In this document: positions 1-9,475 of the stretch, in pieces
How the letters are laid out: every line of letters starts with the position of its first letter
Numbering within the stretch: the stretch's first letter is position 1
Assembly: GCA_024681515.1 (NCBI GenBank)
Contig: JAILAR010000136.1
Coordinates: 1-46,462 of the forward strand
Reading direction: 5' to 3'
Source of the DNA: Eubacterium sp.
GTDB lineage: Bacteria > Bacillota > Clostridia > Lachnospirales > Lachnospiraceae
DNA: 46,462 bases
Notes under the pieces: generated by a model
What the model saw: only the letters and a program-made list of their open reading frames with translations
What the model was told of the DNA's origin: nothing
Databases searched by the model: none
Program-made: the position numbers and the translations under genes

Positions 1-2522
1 CGTCCGTCTGCCGGTACTGCCGGAAATGTCAGCGTTGCCGGAGCAAGACCGGGAGATGTGACGCTTACGGTCACGTCCCCGGTTTCCTTCGTTGCGGCAA
101 GGATCGCCAGCAGCTTTCCGGAGAAAAGCTTTCGGGAAGTGCACTTGTATTCGTCATAATCGGTGCTGTCGCCGTTGTCCAGGCCCGCCAGACGTGCGGG
201 ACCGGAGACGGAGACCTGCATACGGTTCCGTGCGCTTTTGACCTCGCGGCCGTTTGCGTCCAAAACCGATATCTGAATAAACTGCAGGTCCTCACCGTCG
301 GCTTTCAGGTCGCCATATTCAGCCGAAAGACGGATGGCAGTGGGGTTTCCGAAACTGCAGGATTCATCGGTTGCGATCACATTTCCGCTTGTATCATAGG
401 CCTCCGCACGAAGCGCGCCCTTCTGATAGGGCAGGCGGAAATGCGCCGAGAAGTCAGCGTCATGCGCCTGATCCAGATCCTTTGTACCGATCAGTTTTCG
501 TGTTGGAGCTACCGCTGTTGTCGGAGATTCCGGCTCGAAAAACAGCGCCACCCGCGGGGCATTGGAATACACTTCCACATCGATCATCTGTCCTTCGTTG
601 AAGTCCCAGTAAGGAGAGATATGCACGAAGGGATCCTTGCCACAGGACACCCATCCGGCCTTGATGATGTATGCCGTATCTTTCAGAAAACCGGCGGTAT
701 CGATGTGTCCGAAGAAGGAATTCTTCGAGAAATAGGGCGTGGGTTCGCCGATATAATCCCAGCCGGTCCAGATATACTGGCCTGCGCAGAACGGGCGGTC
801 ACGGTCATCCGTGATGAAACGGTGCACGCTCCGGGCGCCCCAGTTGGTGGAGCAGTTGTCCAGAGAGGAACACTGCTGATCCTCATAGGTCAGCAGCCGG
901 TTGTTCTTCGGAAAATGATAGATTCCCCGGCTCTGCACGGTGGATGCAGTCTCACTTCCGTAGATACACCAATGCGGGAACTTTACGTGGTGTTCGTCAT
1001 AGACGGATTCCAGATAATTATAGCCGGAGAGTTCGAAGACATCCTGGGTCTTCTGCGCGTTCTCCCAGGCCACGAAGTTGGAGGCAATGGTGTGATATGC
1101 ATTGTGCCGCGGATCGTGCCTGCGCACGGCAGTCACCAGCCGCTCTGCGATGGAGACGGCGGAAAGGTTATTGGTGTCCGGGATCTCATTTCCGCAGGAC
1201 CACATGATAACGGAGGGATGGTTCCGGTCGCGGCGGATCCAGGCTTCCACATCCCGCTCACACCAGTCATGGAAGAAGATGCCGTAGTCATTCTCTGTCT
1301 TCGGCTGCTCCCACATATCAAAAGCATCGGAATTGATGAGGATGCCCATTTCATCAGCAAGTTCCATGAGTCCAATGGCCGGAGGATTGTGGCTGGTGCG
1401 AATGGAGTTTACCCCCAGCTCTTTCAGTTTTTCAATCTGCCGGCGAGCGGCTTTTTTATTAAATGCCGCGCCCAGTGCCCCCAGATCATGATGCATGCAG
1501 GCACCATGGATCTTTACGCTTCGTCCGTTCAGGAAGAAGCCATTGTCCGGCGTGAATTCGATGGTTCGAAGACCGATCTTCTGCGTCAAAGAATCCGTTG
1601 TCTCGCCATCATGCACCAGACGGGTTTCCAGCGTATAAAGGTATGGATCCTCGATGTCCCAGCGAACGGCAGAGTTGATCGTCAAAACCTGGGTGTTGAC
1701 AGTGGGAAGAACCGTATGGGACGGACCGGGTCCCGGCAAGGGATCCGGCTCTCCGACCGGATCAGCGCTCACGGACTGAAGACCGCGGGAGGAGGCAACT
1801 ACCTGTCCCTCGGCGTCCCGGATGGTATGAAACATTTCGCAGGAGAGTGTCTCCGTGGAGGATATCTCTGTATCGATGATGACACGGAAGGTTCGACTTG
1901 TGGCATTCGGTTCATTTGACCGGTTGCATGCAGTGGACGATGAAGCAGTCTGTGAAGTCGGTACCGTCACACCGTCCGGCTCGCCGGAAGTCATTGCGTC
2001 CTCCGGCAGGACTTCCTCCGCGTGCACATACACGCCTCCCTCCGGAATCCGCAGAGACTCTTTCGTTAGCAGCCACACATCCCGGAAGATCCCGGCGCCG
2101 GAATACCATCGGGTATTGGGGCAGCGGTAATCCACGCAGACCAGAAGTTCATTCGCCCCCTCCCTCTGGTAGGGGGTCAGATCCACTTCAAAGGACGTAT
2201 ACCCATAAGGCCAGAAGAAGATCTCCTGACCGTTCAGATAGACGGTGGTGCGCATATAGACCCCTTCAAAGAAGACGGAGTTATGCTTCGATGCGTCCAG
2301 CGTAAGCACACGTGCATAGGCGCCTACGGAGGAACGGTACAGGTTATGAACGTCCGTGATCATCCAGTCATGGGGAATATCAACGGGGCGGAAGACAGCT
2401 TTTTCCGAACCGTCAGGTCCTTCAATGCTTTGGCTTGATGCCAGGTCGCGAAGCGCCGTTTCCGGTGCCATTTCGGGTGCGTATTCCGCAAATATCCAGT
2501 TATTGTTGATCAGAGTTCTCAT
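1..2522 (-). CDS. Glycoside hydrolase family 2 (beta-galactosidase/glucuronidase type), 3' end cut by window edge
   Basis: Retaining exo-glycosidase of family GH2, probably acting on plant or host oligosaccharides; the sugar cannot be told from sequence. The reading frame is open from an ATG at 2522 to base 1, giving 840 codons, and the C-terminus lies outside the window. Domain order: an N-terminal sugar-binding jelly roll (about 1-160), an Ig-like sandwich (about 165-290), a TIM barrel (about 300-600) and C-terminal Ig-like domains including one with a GLDNGD motif typical of GH2 domain 5. Catalytic motifs are clear: RTSHNPP, WSCGNE with the acid/base at E446, and YGSETAST with the likely nucleophile E524. 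Their spacing of 78 is normal for GH2. There is no signal peptide, so the enzyme is probably cytoplasmic. The start is fixed by AAGGAGG just upstream. The Ig-like domain carries Ser/Thr/Pro/Gly-rich inserts near residues 176-205 and 240-260. Confidence 0.93.
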   Translation of the reverse strand, partial: MRTLINNNWIFAEYAPEMAPETALRDLASSQSIEGPDGSEKAVFRPVDIPHDWMITDVHNLYRSSVGAYARVLTLDASKHNSVFFEGVYMRTTVYLNGQEIFFWPYGYTSFEVDLTPYQREGANELLVCVDYRCPNTRWYSGAGIFRDVWLLTKESLRIPEGGVYVHAEEVLPEDAMTSGEPDGVTVPTSQTASSSTACNRSNEPNATSRTFRVIIDTEISSTETLSCEMFHTIRDAEGQVVASSRGLQSVSADPVGEPDPLPGPGPSHTVLPTVNTQVLTINSAVRWDIEDPYLYTLETRLVHDGETTDSLTQKIGLRTIEFTPDNGFFLNGRSVKIHGACMHHDLGALGAAFNKKAARRQIEKLKELGVNSIRTSHNPPAIGLMELADEMGILINSDAFDMWEQPKTENDYGIFFHDWCERDVEAWIRRDRNHPSVIMWSCGNEIPDTNNLSAVSIAERLVTAVRRHDPRHNAYHTIASNFVAWENAQKTQDVFELSGYNYLESVYDEHHVKFPHWCIYGSETASTVQSRGIYHFPKNNRLLTYEDQQCSSLDNCSTNWGARSVHRFITDDRDRPFCAGQYIWTGWDYIGEPTPYFSKNSFFGHIDTAGFLKDTAYIIKAGWVSCGKDPFVHISPYWDFNEGQMIDVEVYSNAPRVALFFEPESPTTAVAPTRKLIGTKDLDQAHDADFSAHFRLPYQKGALRAEAYDTSGNVIATDESCSFGNPTAIRLSAEYGDLKADGEDLQFIQISVLDANGREVKSARNRMQVSVSGPARLAGLDNGDSTDYDEYKCTSRKLFSGKLLAILAATKETGDVTVSVTSPGLAPATLTFPAVPADG

Positions 2523-2552
2523 GGTCCCTCCTTGGCATTATTCTACGGTTCT

Positions 2553-2581
2553 ATTCTACCATACGTTCCGGGTCCGTCTAC
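2553..2581 (-). promoter_or_regulatory. Possible promoter of the GH2 gene
   Basis: On the minus strand there is a TAGAAT -10 box (2553-2558) preceded by an extended TG, and a weak -35 (GTAGAC, 2576-2581) 17 bases away. The distance to the GH2 start is short. The weak -35 makes this tentative. Confidence 0.4.
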
Positions 2582-2624
2582 ATGGAAAATCGGTGCGGTT
2601 GTGCCGGAAAAACGCATGAAATCA

Positions 2625-2653
2625 TTGCACCCCATGTGGGATTATAGTATAAT
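2625..2653 (+). promoter_or_regulatory. Sigma-A-type promoter of the PAS/EAL gene
   Basis: TTGCAC (2625-2630), a 17-base spacer and a consensus TATAAT (2648-2653) lie about 30 bases before the start codon of the EAL gene. Confidence 0.75.
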
Positions 2654-2685
2654 AAACTTGGTATTTTCTGTACTTTGGGGGGCGT

Positions 2686-5600
2686 ATGAAGAGATATAAA
2701 TACAATCCAATTGAATTCTCATTACTGGAGCAAAGCCCTGTGCCGTATGCGATCTATCAGTTCGTTGATCAGCGGGTGGTTACCATTGCCTTGTCTGCTG
2801 GTTTTATGGAACTTTTCGGTTGTGATGACCGGGAGGCAGCGTATGATCTGATGGATAACAATATGTACCGCGATGTCCATCCGGATGATGTGGCACGGAT
2901 TGAAAAGGAAGCCCTGTTTTTTGCTGCGGAAGACGGAGATTATAATGTGATCTACCGTTCCAAGAAGATTGGTGAATACCGGGTGATCCACGCAAAAGGC
3001 AGACACATCTATCCGGAGGACGGGGTACGTCTTGCCATGGTCTGGTATACGGACGAGGGGGCCTATATCGGATCGGGCGACGTTCAAGAGGATCTCCTGA
3101 CCAGGGAGTTCAGCGTCTCACTGCAGGAGTCAAGCATGCATCGGAAGTCGAACTACGACTTCCTGACGGGCCTGCCGAATATGACTTATTTCTTTGAACT
3201 GGTCAAACCGCTCAAGGATCAGGCTGCAAGCAGCGGAAAGCGGTATGCTCTTTGTTTCGCGAATCTGAACGGTATGAAGTACTACAACAAGAAATTCGGC
3301 TTTGCGGAAGGAGATAAGCTTCTCCGTCTGTTCGCGGATCTTCTGGTAAAATACTTCGGAAGTGAGCATTCCTGCCGGATCGCCCAGGACAATTATGTAT
3401 TCTTTTCCTACACGGACGGGTTGGATCGAACTCTGGAAAGCCTCTTCATGGAATTTGAGGTCATGACCGGTAAGCGCGGCGTATCCGTGCGCGTAGGCAT
3501 TTATCCAAGTGATATGGGCTATATAGATACCAGTCTTGCCTGTGACCGGGCCCGGTATGCATGTAACACCATTAAGAATGCAAGCTGTTCCGCAAGCGTA
3601 AAGTTTGATAAATCCATGCTGGAGTATGAGACCAATCGACAGTATGTGATCGATCATCTGGATCAGGCCATCGAAGAGGGCTGGCTCCAGGCGTATTTTC
3701 AGCCCCTTGTGCGGACGGCAAATGGCCGTGTCTGCGATGAGGAGGCGCTGGCCCGGTGGATCGATCCCGTGAAGGGGATGCTGTCCCCGGCAGAATTCAT
3801 TCCGGTGCTGGAGGACGCCAAGCTGATCTACAAGGTGGATCTGCACATGGTAGACCTCATTATAAAGAAGCTCAAAGCGCAGGCGCAGATGGGACTCTAC
3901 CTGGTTCCGAATTCGGTGAACCTGTCCCGGACGGATTTTGATGCCTGCGATATGGTAGAAGAGATCTGCAAAAAAATGGATGCGGCGGGAGTTCCGCGGC
4001 GGCTGCTCACCATCGAGATCACGGAAAGCGTGCTGGGAAGTGATTTTGATTTCATGAAGAAACAGGTGGAGCGATTCCGGAGCCAGGGCTTCCAGGTTTG
4101 GATGGATGACTTCGGAAGCGGATATTCTTCATTGGACGTGCTGCAGAGTATTCAGTTTGATGTGATCAAGCTGGATATGCGGTTTATGAAGCAGTTTAAC
4201 AATGACGAGAAGAGCCGCGTGATCATCACGGAACTGATGCGGATGGCGCTGGGACTCGGGATCGAGACGGTTTCCGAGGGCGTGGAGCGTCAGGATCAGG
4301 TGGATTTCCTGTCCCGGGTCGGATGTACGAAGATTCAGGGGTATTATTACTGCAAACCCATTTCCATGGAGGGGATCTTTGAGCGGTATGAGAAGGGAAC
4401 CCAGATCGGCTTTGAGAATCCGGAAGAATCCGAGTATTTTGAAGCCATCGGACGGATCAATCTGTATGATGCCGTGGCGCTGACCAGAGAAGAGCAGGGT
4501 TCTATGGGGCAGTATTTCAATACTCTGCCCATGGCTGTGGTGGGGATCGATGATACGTTCCTCAAGGTGATCCGCTGTAACGAGTCCTATCGTGAGTACC
4601 TGATGAGCACGTTTCATCAGGACGATGTGGATTCACCTGTTCCCTATGCAATCTTCCTGGATGGCTTCGGTTCCGCGTTTGCAAAGGCACTGAAGAGATG
4701 TGCCGATACCGGAGAAAGGGTATTCCTGGATGAACGCCTGGGAAGTGATTCCACGATCCGCGCCTTTATCCGTCGGATCGATTACAATCCGGTGACAGGC
4801 GTGACGGCCTGCGGTGTTGTGATCCTGGGCATTTCCCACGATACCGGGCAGGGCGTGACCTATTCGGACGTTGCAAACAGTCTGTCTACGGACTATATCC
4901 ATATGTATTATGTAAACCTCGAAACGGAAAACTTCATTGAGTATACGCCGGATCCTTCGGCGGATGCGCTGGTGGTGGAACGGCGTGGGACCGACTTTTT
5001 TGCGGCCAGCCGAAGGGATGCCATGCAGTATATTTATCCGGAGGATGCGAAACATTTTGCCGAAGTATTCCATAAGGAGAATATCCTGCGTAATCTGGAT
5101 GAAAACGGATCCTTTACCTGTACCTATCGTCTGCTGGTGAACGGTGCGCCGGTTTATGTGCATATGAAGGTTGTGCGAATGAGCAATAATGATAACTATA
5201 TCATTATCGGTGTCAGCAACATCGATGCGCAGATGCAGGCCCAGAAGCATCTGGAACGGCTGCGTGAGGAACGTATCTCCTATGCGAGGATCGCGGCCCT
5301 GACCGGTAATTATATTGTGATCTACATTGTGGATCCGAAGACCGGACACTTCGAAGAATATGACGCGACTACGGAGTTTGACGAGCTGAAAATCGCCAAG
5401 GGAGGGGATGACTTCTTCGCGGCTTCCAGAGAGGAGACCCTGCGGATCATCTGCCCGGAGGACCTTCCGCTCTTTGAGCAGTTTTTCACGAAAGAGAAGA
5501 TGATCGAGGAGATCGAAGAGAACGGTGTCTTTATGATGATCTATCGGTTGATGATCAATGGAAAACCCAACTTTATCAATCTCAAGGCTGCAATGGTCCA

Positions 5601-5700
5601 GGAAGTGGACGGACCGAAGCTGGTGGTCGGTGTCAGTGATATCGATTCGCAGATCCGTCGGGATATGGAATATAAAGTGATCCATAAAATGCCGGAATAA
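2686..5700 (+). CDS. PAS / degenerate GGDEF / EAL c-di-GMP phosphodiesterase
   Basis: Probable cyclic-di-GMP phosphodiesterase or sensor of 1004 residues. The N-terminus (about 1-140) is PAS-like. A GGDEF-type domain follows (DFLTGLPN start near residue 160), but the active-site loop reads A-Q-D-N-Y at residues 233-237 instead of GGDEF, so cyclase activity should be lost. The EAL domain (about 335-575) looks intact: EEALARW with E353-A354-L355, VNLS, EITES, DDFGSGYSS with D474-D475, IKLD, SEGVE and QGYYY. The C-terminal 400 residues hold three further PAS-like modules; the last two resemble each other (DDFFAASREETLRIICPED versus DFFAASRRDAMQYIYPED) and look like an internal duplication. No membrane helices are evident, so it should be cytoplasmic. 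It is monocistronic with its own promoter and terminator. The ligand of the PAS modules is unknown. Confidence 0.92.
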   Translation: MKRYKYNPIEFSLLEQSPVPYAIYQFVDQRVVTIALSAGFMELFGCDDREAAYDLMDNNMYRDVHPDDVARIEKEALFFAAEDGDYNVIYRSKKIGEYRVIHAKGRHIYPEDGVRLAMVWYTDEGAYIGSGDVQEDLLTREFSVSLQESSMHRKSNYDFLTGLPNMTYFFELVKPLKDQAASSGKRYALCFANLNGMKYYNKKFGFAEGDKLLRLFADLLVKYFGSEHSCRIAQDNYVFFSYTDGLDRTLESLFMEFEVMTGKRGVSVRVGIYPSDMGYIDTSLACDRARYACNTIKNASCSASVKFDKSMLEYETNRQYVIDHLDQAIEEGWLQAYFQPLVRTANGRVCDEEALARWIDPVKGMLSPAEFIPVLEDAKLIYKVDLHMVDLIIKKLKAQAQMGLYLVPNSVNLSRTDFDACDMVEEICKKMDAAGVPRRLLTIEITESVLGSDFDFMKKQVERFRSQGFQVWMDDFGSGYSSLDVLQSIQFDVIKLDMRFMKQFNNDEKSRVIITELMRMALGLGIETVSEGVERQDQVDFLSRVGCTKIQGYYYCKPISMEGIFERYEKGTQIGFENPEESEYFEAIGRINLYDAVALTREEQGSMGQYFNTLPMAVVGIDDTFLKVIRCNESYREYLMSTFHQDDVDSPVPYAIFLDGFGSAFAKALKRCADTGERVFLDERLGSDSTIRAFIRRIDYNPVTGVTACGVVILGISHDTGQGVTYSDVANSLSTDYIHMYYVNLETENFIEYTPDPSADALVVERRGTDFFAASRRDAMQYIYPEDAKHFAEVFHKENILRNLDENGSFTCTYRLLVNGAPVYVHMKVVRMSNNDNYIIIGVSNIDAQMQAQKHLERLREERISYARIAALTGNYIVIYIVDPKTGHFEEYDATTEFDELKIAKGGDDFFAASREETLRIICPEDLPLFEQFFTKEKMIEEIEENGVFMMIYRLMINGKPNFINLKAAMVQEVDGPKLVVGVSDIDSQIRRDMEYKVIHKMPE

Positions 5701-5707
5701 CCTGACA

Positions 5708-5756
5708 TGTCATCCTGAGCAGGCGATCATGCCATCCTGAGCAAAGCGAAGGATCC
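5708..5756 (+). repeat. Hairpin repeat family I, copy A (with an extra left half)
   Basis: CATCCTGAGC-AAA-GCGAAGGATCC at 5733-5756 is a full element. A second left half (TGTCATCCTGAGC, 5708-5720) sits just upstream. The arms pair as ATCCT/AGGAT plus GC/GC around a tandem G-A mismatch. The 3' arm GGATCC also forms the start of the adjacent terminator. Confidence 0.75.
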
Positions 5757-5790
5757 CATCACTTAAGTTAGTGACGGGATCCTTTTTATT
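5751..5790. terminator. Bidirectional terminator between the EAL gene and hydA
   Basis: A perfect 11-12 bp stem (GGATCCCATCAC / GTGACGGGATCC) with an 8-base loop is followed by CTTTTTATTTT on the plus strand. It is placed to end both the EAL gene and the converging hydrogenase operon. Confidence 0.85.
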
Positions 5791-5806
5791 TTCGGGATTA
5801 TATATT

Positions 5807-7573
5807 TTAGTTGAATCCTTCCCTTGCCGCATAGGTGGTATGCAGCAGCTTGTGAGCCTTATGTGTGTTCGGTGCTCCCAGGAACTTGTCATAGAGCTCG
5901 ATGATCTGCGGGTTGTTGTGGGACTGACGTACCGTCTGCCGCTCATCCTCGGAGTAGAGTGCCTTTGCACGTTTCTCCTTATAGGTATCGATGATGTCAT
6001 CGTCCTCGTTGGGCAGGAAGCAGGGCCGTACATAGGGCTGGCCGCCGCCGTTGATACATCCGCCCGGGCAGCCCATGATCTCGATGAAATGATATTTGGA
6101 CTTGCCTGCTTTGATCTCTTCCAGCAGAACCTTTGCGGATTTCATGCCGGAAGCGATGGCTACATTCACTGTGGTACCGTTAATGTCCAGTGATGCCTCG
6201 CGGATACCTGCCTCATGGCCGCGCACTTCTTCAAAGGTGATGGTATCCTTCTCCTTGCCGGTGAGCTTGAAGTATACGGTACGGAGAGCAGCCTCCATAA
6301 CGCCGCCGGTAACACCGAAGATGACGCCTGCACCGGAGTAATCGCCCATGATGTCCGGATCCCAGTCTTCCTCGGGAAGACGGGTGAACATGATACCGCT
6401 TCGCTTGATCATCTTTGCCAGCTCACGGGTGGTGATGACTGCATCCACATCCGGGAGACCGTTTACCTGAAGCTGCTCACGCTGACGCTCGAACTTCTTT
6501 GCCACGCAGGGCATAACGGATACCACGAAGATGTCCTTCGGATCGATGCCTTTCTGCTCAGCCCACCAGGACTTGATGATAGCGCCCTGCATCTCGTGAG
6601 GAGACTTGCAGGAGGACAGATGGGGAAGCAGATCCCCGTAATTATATTCTGCATAGTTGATCCATCCCGGAGAACAGGAGGTGATCATGGGAAGAACGCC
6701 ACCGTTCTGCATCCGGCTGATGAGCTCATGGCCTTCTTCCATGATGGTCAGGTCCGCACCGAAATTCACATCGTAAACCTTCTCAAAGCCCAGACGACGC
6801 AGAGCTGCGATCATCTTACCGGTTACCGGTGTTCCTACCGGATAACCGAATTCTTCGCCCAGGGCTGCACGAACGGCCGGAGCTACCTGTACGATCACAT
6901 GATTGCCGCTCCGCATTGCCTCGTCCACCAGATCGATCTCGGAATGCTCCATCAGCGCACCGGTGGGGCAGACATTTACGCACTGACCGCACTGGATACA
7001 GGGAGAATCCGCGAAACTGCGGTTCTCTGCCGGAGATACCACGGTGTTGAAGCCGCGGTTCTCAAAGCCCAGGATTCCCAGTCCGTGTGCATTCTGGCAG
7101 CGTGCCACGCAGCGGCCGCAGAGGATACATTTGGAAGTGTCCCGTACCAGACCCGGAGCCAGACGGTCCACATAGGTCTTGCTGTGCATGCCTGCAAAGG
7201 CATCGTCTCTTGCGCCGGTGAGCTTGGCTACGTTCAGCAGCTCACAGTATTCATTTTTCTCACACTGCTGACAGTTCTTGTTGTGGTTGGAGAGCAGCAG
7301 TTCAACGCTCTCGCGGCGTGCCTCAACGGCAGTGGGAGAGGAGATGCGGACTTCCATGCCCTCGGATACCGGGTAAACGCAGCTGGCAACCAGTCCTCTG
7401 GCGCCGGTAGCCTCTACCAGGCAGACACGGCAGGAGCCCAGGTTGCACTCGCCGTGGTTGAAGGTGCAGAGTGACGGGATCTCGTATCCGCAGGACTTTG
7501 CAGCTTCCAGTATGGTCATGCCTTCCTCTACCTCGTAGGGAATGCCTTCGATTTTGATATTGATCTTTGCCAT
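5807..7573 (-). CDS. hydA: [FeFe] hydrogenase catalytic subunit HydA/HndD
   Basis: Catalytic subunit of a multimeric [FeFe] hydrogenase, interconverting protons and H2 in the cytoplasm. The 588-residue protein has a plant-type [2Fe-2S] domain (about 1-75), a His-Cys [4Fe-4S] segment (CQQCEKNEYCEL), two ferredoxin clusters (CILCGRCVARCQ, CIQCGQCVNVCP) and the H-cluster domain. H-cluster motifs are complete: TSCSPGW with C300, MPCVAKKFE, and GCPGGCINGGGQP. A small-subunit-like C-terminal tail follows. The gene is last in hydC-hydB-hydA, 18 bases after hydB. The NuoE- and NuoF-like partners point to the electron-bifurcating NADH/ferredoxin type; an NADP-linked Hnd type cannot be excluded from sequence. 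A separate hndB gene is absent, as in the trimeric form. Confidence 0.96.
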   Translation of the reverse strand: MAKINIKIEGIPYEVEEGMTILEAAKSCGYEIPSLCTFNHGECNLGSCRVCLVEATGARGLVASCVYPVSEGMEVRISSPTAVEARRESVELLLSNHNKNCQQCEKNEYCELLNVAKLTGARDDAFAGMHSKTYVDRLAPGLVRDTSKCILCGRCVARCQNAHGLGILGFENRGFNTVVSPAENRSFADSPCIQCGQCVNVCPTGALMEHSEIDLVDEAMRSGNHVIVQVAPAVRAALGEEFGYPVGTPVTGKMIAALRRLGFEKVYDVNFGADLTIMEEGHELISRMQNGGVLPMITSCSPGWINYAEYNYGDLLPHLSSCKSPHEMQGAIIKSWWAEQKGIDPKDIFVVSVMPCVAKKFERQREQLQVNGLPDVDAVITTRELAKMIKRSGIMFTRLPEEDWDPDIMGDYSGAGVIFGVTGGVMEAALRTVYFKLTGKEKDTITFEEVRGHEAGIREASLDINGTTVNVAIASGMKSAKVLLEEIKAGKSKYHFIEIMGCPGGCINGGGQPYVRPCFLPNEDDDIIDTYKEKRAKALYSEDERQTVRQSHNNPQIIELYDKFLGAPNTHKAHKLLHTTYAAREGFN

Positions 7574-7591
7574 ATTTCTGTCCCCCTTCCT

Positions 7592-9475
7592 TTACTGCTT
7601 CGAGATCGCACGCATACGGCAGGTGCTGATGCAGGCGCCGCACTTGATGCACTTCGAAGTGTCGATGGTGTAGGAGGGCAGCTTGTGGCCTTCCGGTGTA
7701 TAGTCCGTCTTCTGGATCGCATTTACCGGACAACCCCTTGCGCAGAGGCCGCAGCCCACGCATTTGTTCTTGTCGATTACGTATTCCATCAGGTTCTTGC
7801 AGACATGGGACGGACACTTCTTATCACGGATGTGCGCGATGTATTCGTCACGGAAATGTGTCAGCGTGGATGTGACCGGATTGGCAGCCGTCTGACCCAA
7901 TGCGCAGAGCGAATTGGCCTTTACGGTCTTTGCCAGCTCTTCCAGCTGATCCAGATCCTTCATGGTGCCCTTGCCCTCGGTGATCCGTGTCAGGATCTCC
8001 AGCATACGCTTGGTACCGATCCGGCAGGGGGAGCATTTGCCGCAGGATTCATCGCAGATGAATTCCATGTAGAACTTGGCAACGTCTACCATACAGTTAT
8101 CCTCGTCCATGACGATGGCACCGCCGGAACCCATCATGGAGCCCTTGGCTACCAGATTGTCGAAGTCGATGGGCTCATCCAGGAATTCCTCGGTAAGACA
8201 TCCGCCGGAGGGACCGCCGGTCTGGATGGCCTTGAATTTCTTGCCGCCCGGGATACCGCCGCCGATATCATAGATCAGCTCGCGGAGGGTCGTTCCCATG
8301 GGAACCTCCACAAGACCTACGTTATTGACCTTACCGCCGAGAGCAAATACCTTGGTACCCTTGGACTTCTCGGTTCCCACCTTTGCAAATTCCTCTGCGC
8401 CTTCCCGAAGAATGAAGGGGATGCAGGCCAGTGTCTCCACGTTATTGATGATGGTCGGCTTCTCCCAGAGACCCTTCACTGCCGGGAACGGCGGACGGGG
8501 ACGGGGCATGCCGCGCTTTCCTTCGATGGAATTCAGAAGCGCAGTTTCCTCACCGCAGACGAAAGCACCGGCGCCGAGGCGAAGATGACAGTCGAAAGAG
8601 AAGTCGGTTCCAAGAATGTTCTCACCAAGAAGGCCGTCTTTTCTTGCCTGCTGGATCGCGTTGCGAAGACGATTCACGGCGATGGGGTACTCTGCACGGA
8701 CATAGAAATAGCCTTCTTTTGCGCCGATGGCATAGCCGGCGATCATCATACCTTCGATGACTGCCAGCGGATTTCCTTCGAGGATGCTTCGATCCATGAA
8801 CGCACCCGGATCACCCTCGTCACCGTTGCAGACAACATACTTTTCGTCACTTTCCACGTTACGTGCAAACTGCCATTTCCGTCCGGAGGGGAATCCTGCG
8901 CCGCCGCGTCCGCGGATGCCGGAAGCCAGAACTTCGTCGATGACCTCCTGCGGGGTCATGGAGAGAGCGCGCTTTAAGCCCTGGAATGCACCGGAACCCA
9001 GTGCTTCATTCAGGTCTTCGGGATTGATCTCGCCGCAGCTGTGAAGAGCTACACGGCGCTGTTTCTTATAGAAATTGATATCCTCCTGCTTTTTGACCTT
9101 CTCGCCGGTGGCGGTGTCTACATAGAGCAGGCGGTATACCACCGTATGGTTAACGATGTCGGTATGGATGATCTCGTCTACGTCCTCCACCTTGACCAGA
9201 CGATAGAGTGTATCTTCGGGATAGATCTTAACGAACGGACCCTGGGAACAGAAGCCGAAGCAACCGACGATATTTACCGTTACCTGATCGTCCAGGCCTT
9301 CTGCCTTCAGGATCTTTTCAAAGCGTTCCTTGATCTCCATGGAATTGTTGGAGAGACAGCCGGTACCGCCGCAGAGCACGATGTGACGCTTGCCGTCCGC
9401 ACCGCTGAACTTGTCGTCCATGGCTTTTGTACAGGACGCAATGGAGCTTTCCAGAGTTTTGATATCTTTGATCAT
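7592..9475 (-). CDS. hydB: Hydrogenase NADH/FMN subunit HydB/HndC (NuoF-like)
   Basis: NAD(H)- and FMN-binding flavoprotein subunit of the hydrogenase, 627 residues. The N-terminal 120 residues are a thioredoxin-like [2Fe-2S] domain, here fused rather than encoded as a separate hndB. The NuoF core follows: Gly-rich [25 protein letters not shown] for FMN/NADH and [14 protein letters not shown] for the N3-type [4Fe-4S] cluster. The C-terminus adds a bacterial ferredoxin with two [4Fe-4S] sites ([24 protein letters not shown]). It overlaps hydC by four bases (ATGA), indicating translational coupling. Its role is to pass electrons between NADH, ferredoxin and HydA. Confidence 0.96.
   Translation of the reverse strand: MIKDIKTLESSIASCTKAMDDKFSGADGKRHIVLCGGTGCLSNNSMEIKERFEKILKAEGLDDQVTVNIVGCFGFCSQGPFVKIYPEDTLYRLVKVEDVDEIIHTDIVNHTVVYRLLYVDTATGEKVKKQEDINFYKKQRRVALHSCGEINPEDLNEALGSGAFQGLKRALSMTPQEVIDEVLASGIRGRGGAGFPSGRKWQFARNVESDEKYVVCNGDEGDPGAFMDRSILEGNPLAVIEGMMIAGYAIGAKEGYFYVRAEYPIAVNRLRNAIQQARKDGLLGENILGTDFSFDCHLRLGAGAFVCGEETALLNSIEGKRGMPRPRPPFPAVKGLWEKPTIINNVETLACIPFILREGAEEFAKVGTEKSKGTKVFALGGKVNNVGLVEVPMGTTLRELIYDIGGGIPGGKKFKAIQTGGPSGGCLTEEFLDEPIDFDNLVAKGSMMGSGGAIVMDEDNCMVDVAKFYMEFICDESCGKCSPCRIGTKRMLEILTRITEGKGTMKDLDQLEELAKTVKANSLCALGQTAANPVTSTLTHFRDEYIAHIRDKKCPSHVCKNLMEYVIDKNKCVGCGLCARGCPVNAIQKTDYTPEGHKLPSYTIDTSKCIKCGACISTCRMRAISKQ

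Noticed and set aside
441-1919. Long open frame of 492 codons on the plus strand
   Set aside because: It lies opposite the GH2 gene, whose frame has catalytic motifs and domain structure; the plus-strand product shows no motif or good ribosome site.
4633-5685. 350-codon minus-strand frame within the EAL gene, and similar frames opposite trpD (29468-30637) and the acyl synthetase (11606-12883)
   Set aside because: Histidine/arginine-rich antisense products without motifs; the plus-strand genes are clear.
6215-7474. Long plus-strand frames opposite hydA and hydB (also 7685-8977)
   Set aside because: Shadows of strongly coded hydrogenase subunits with intact Fe-S motifs on the other strand.
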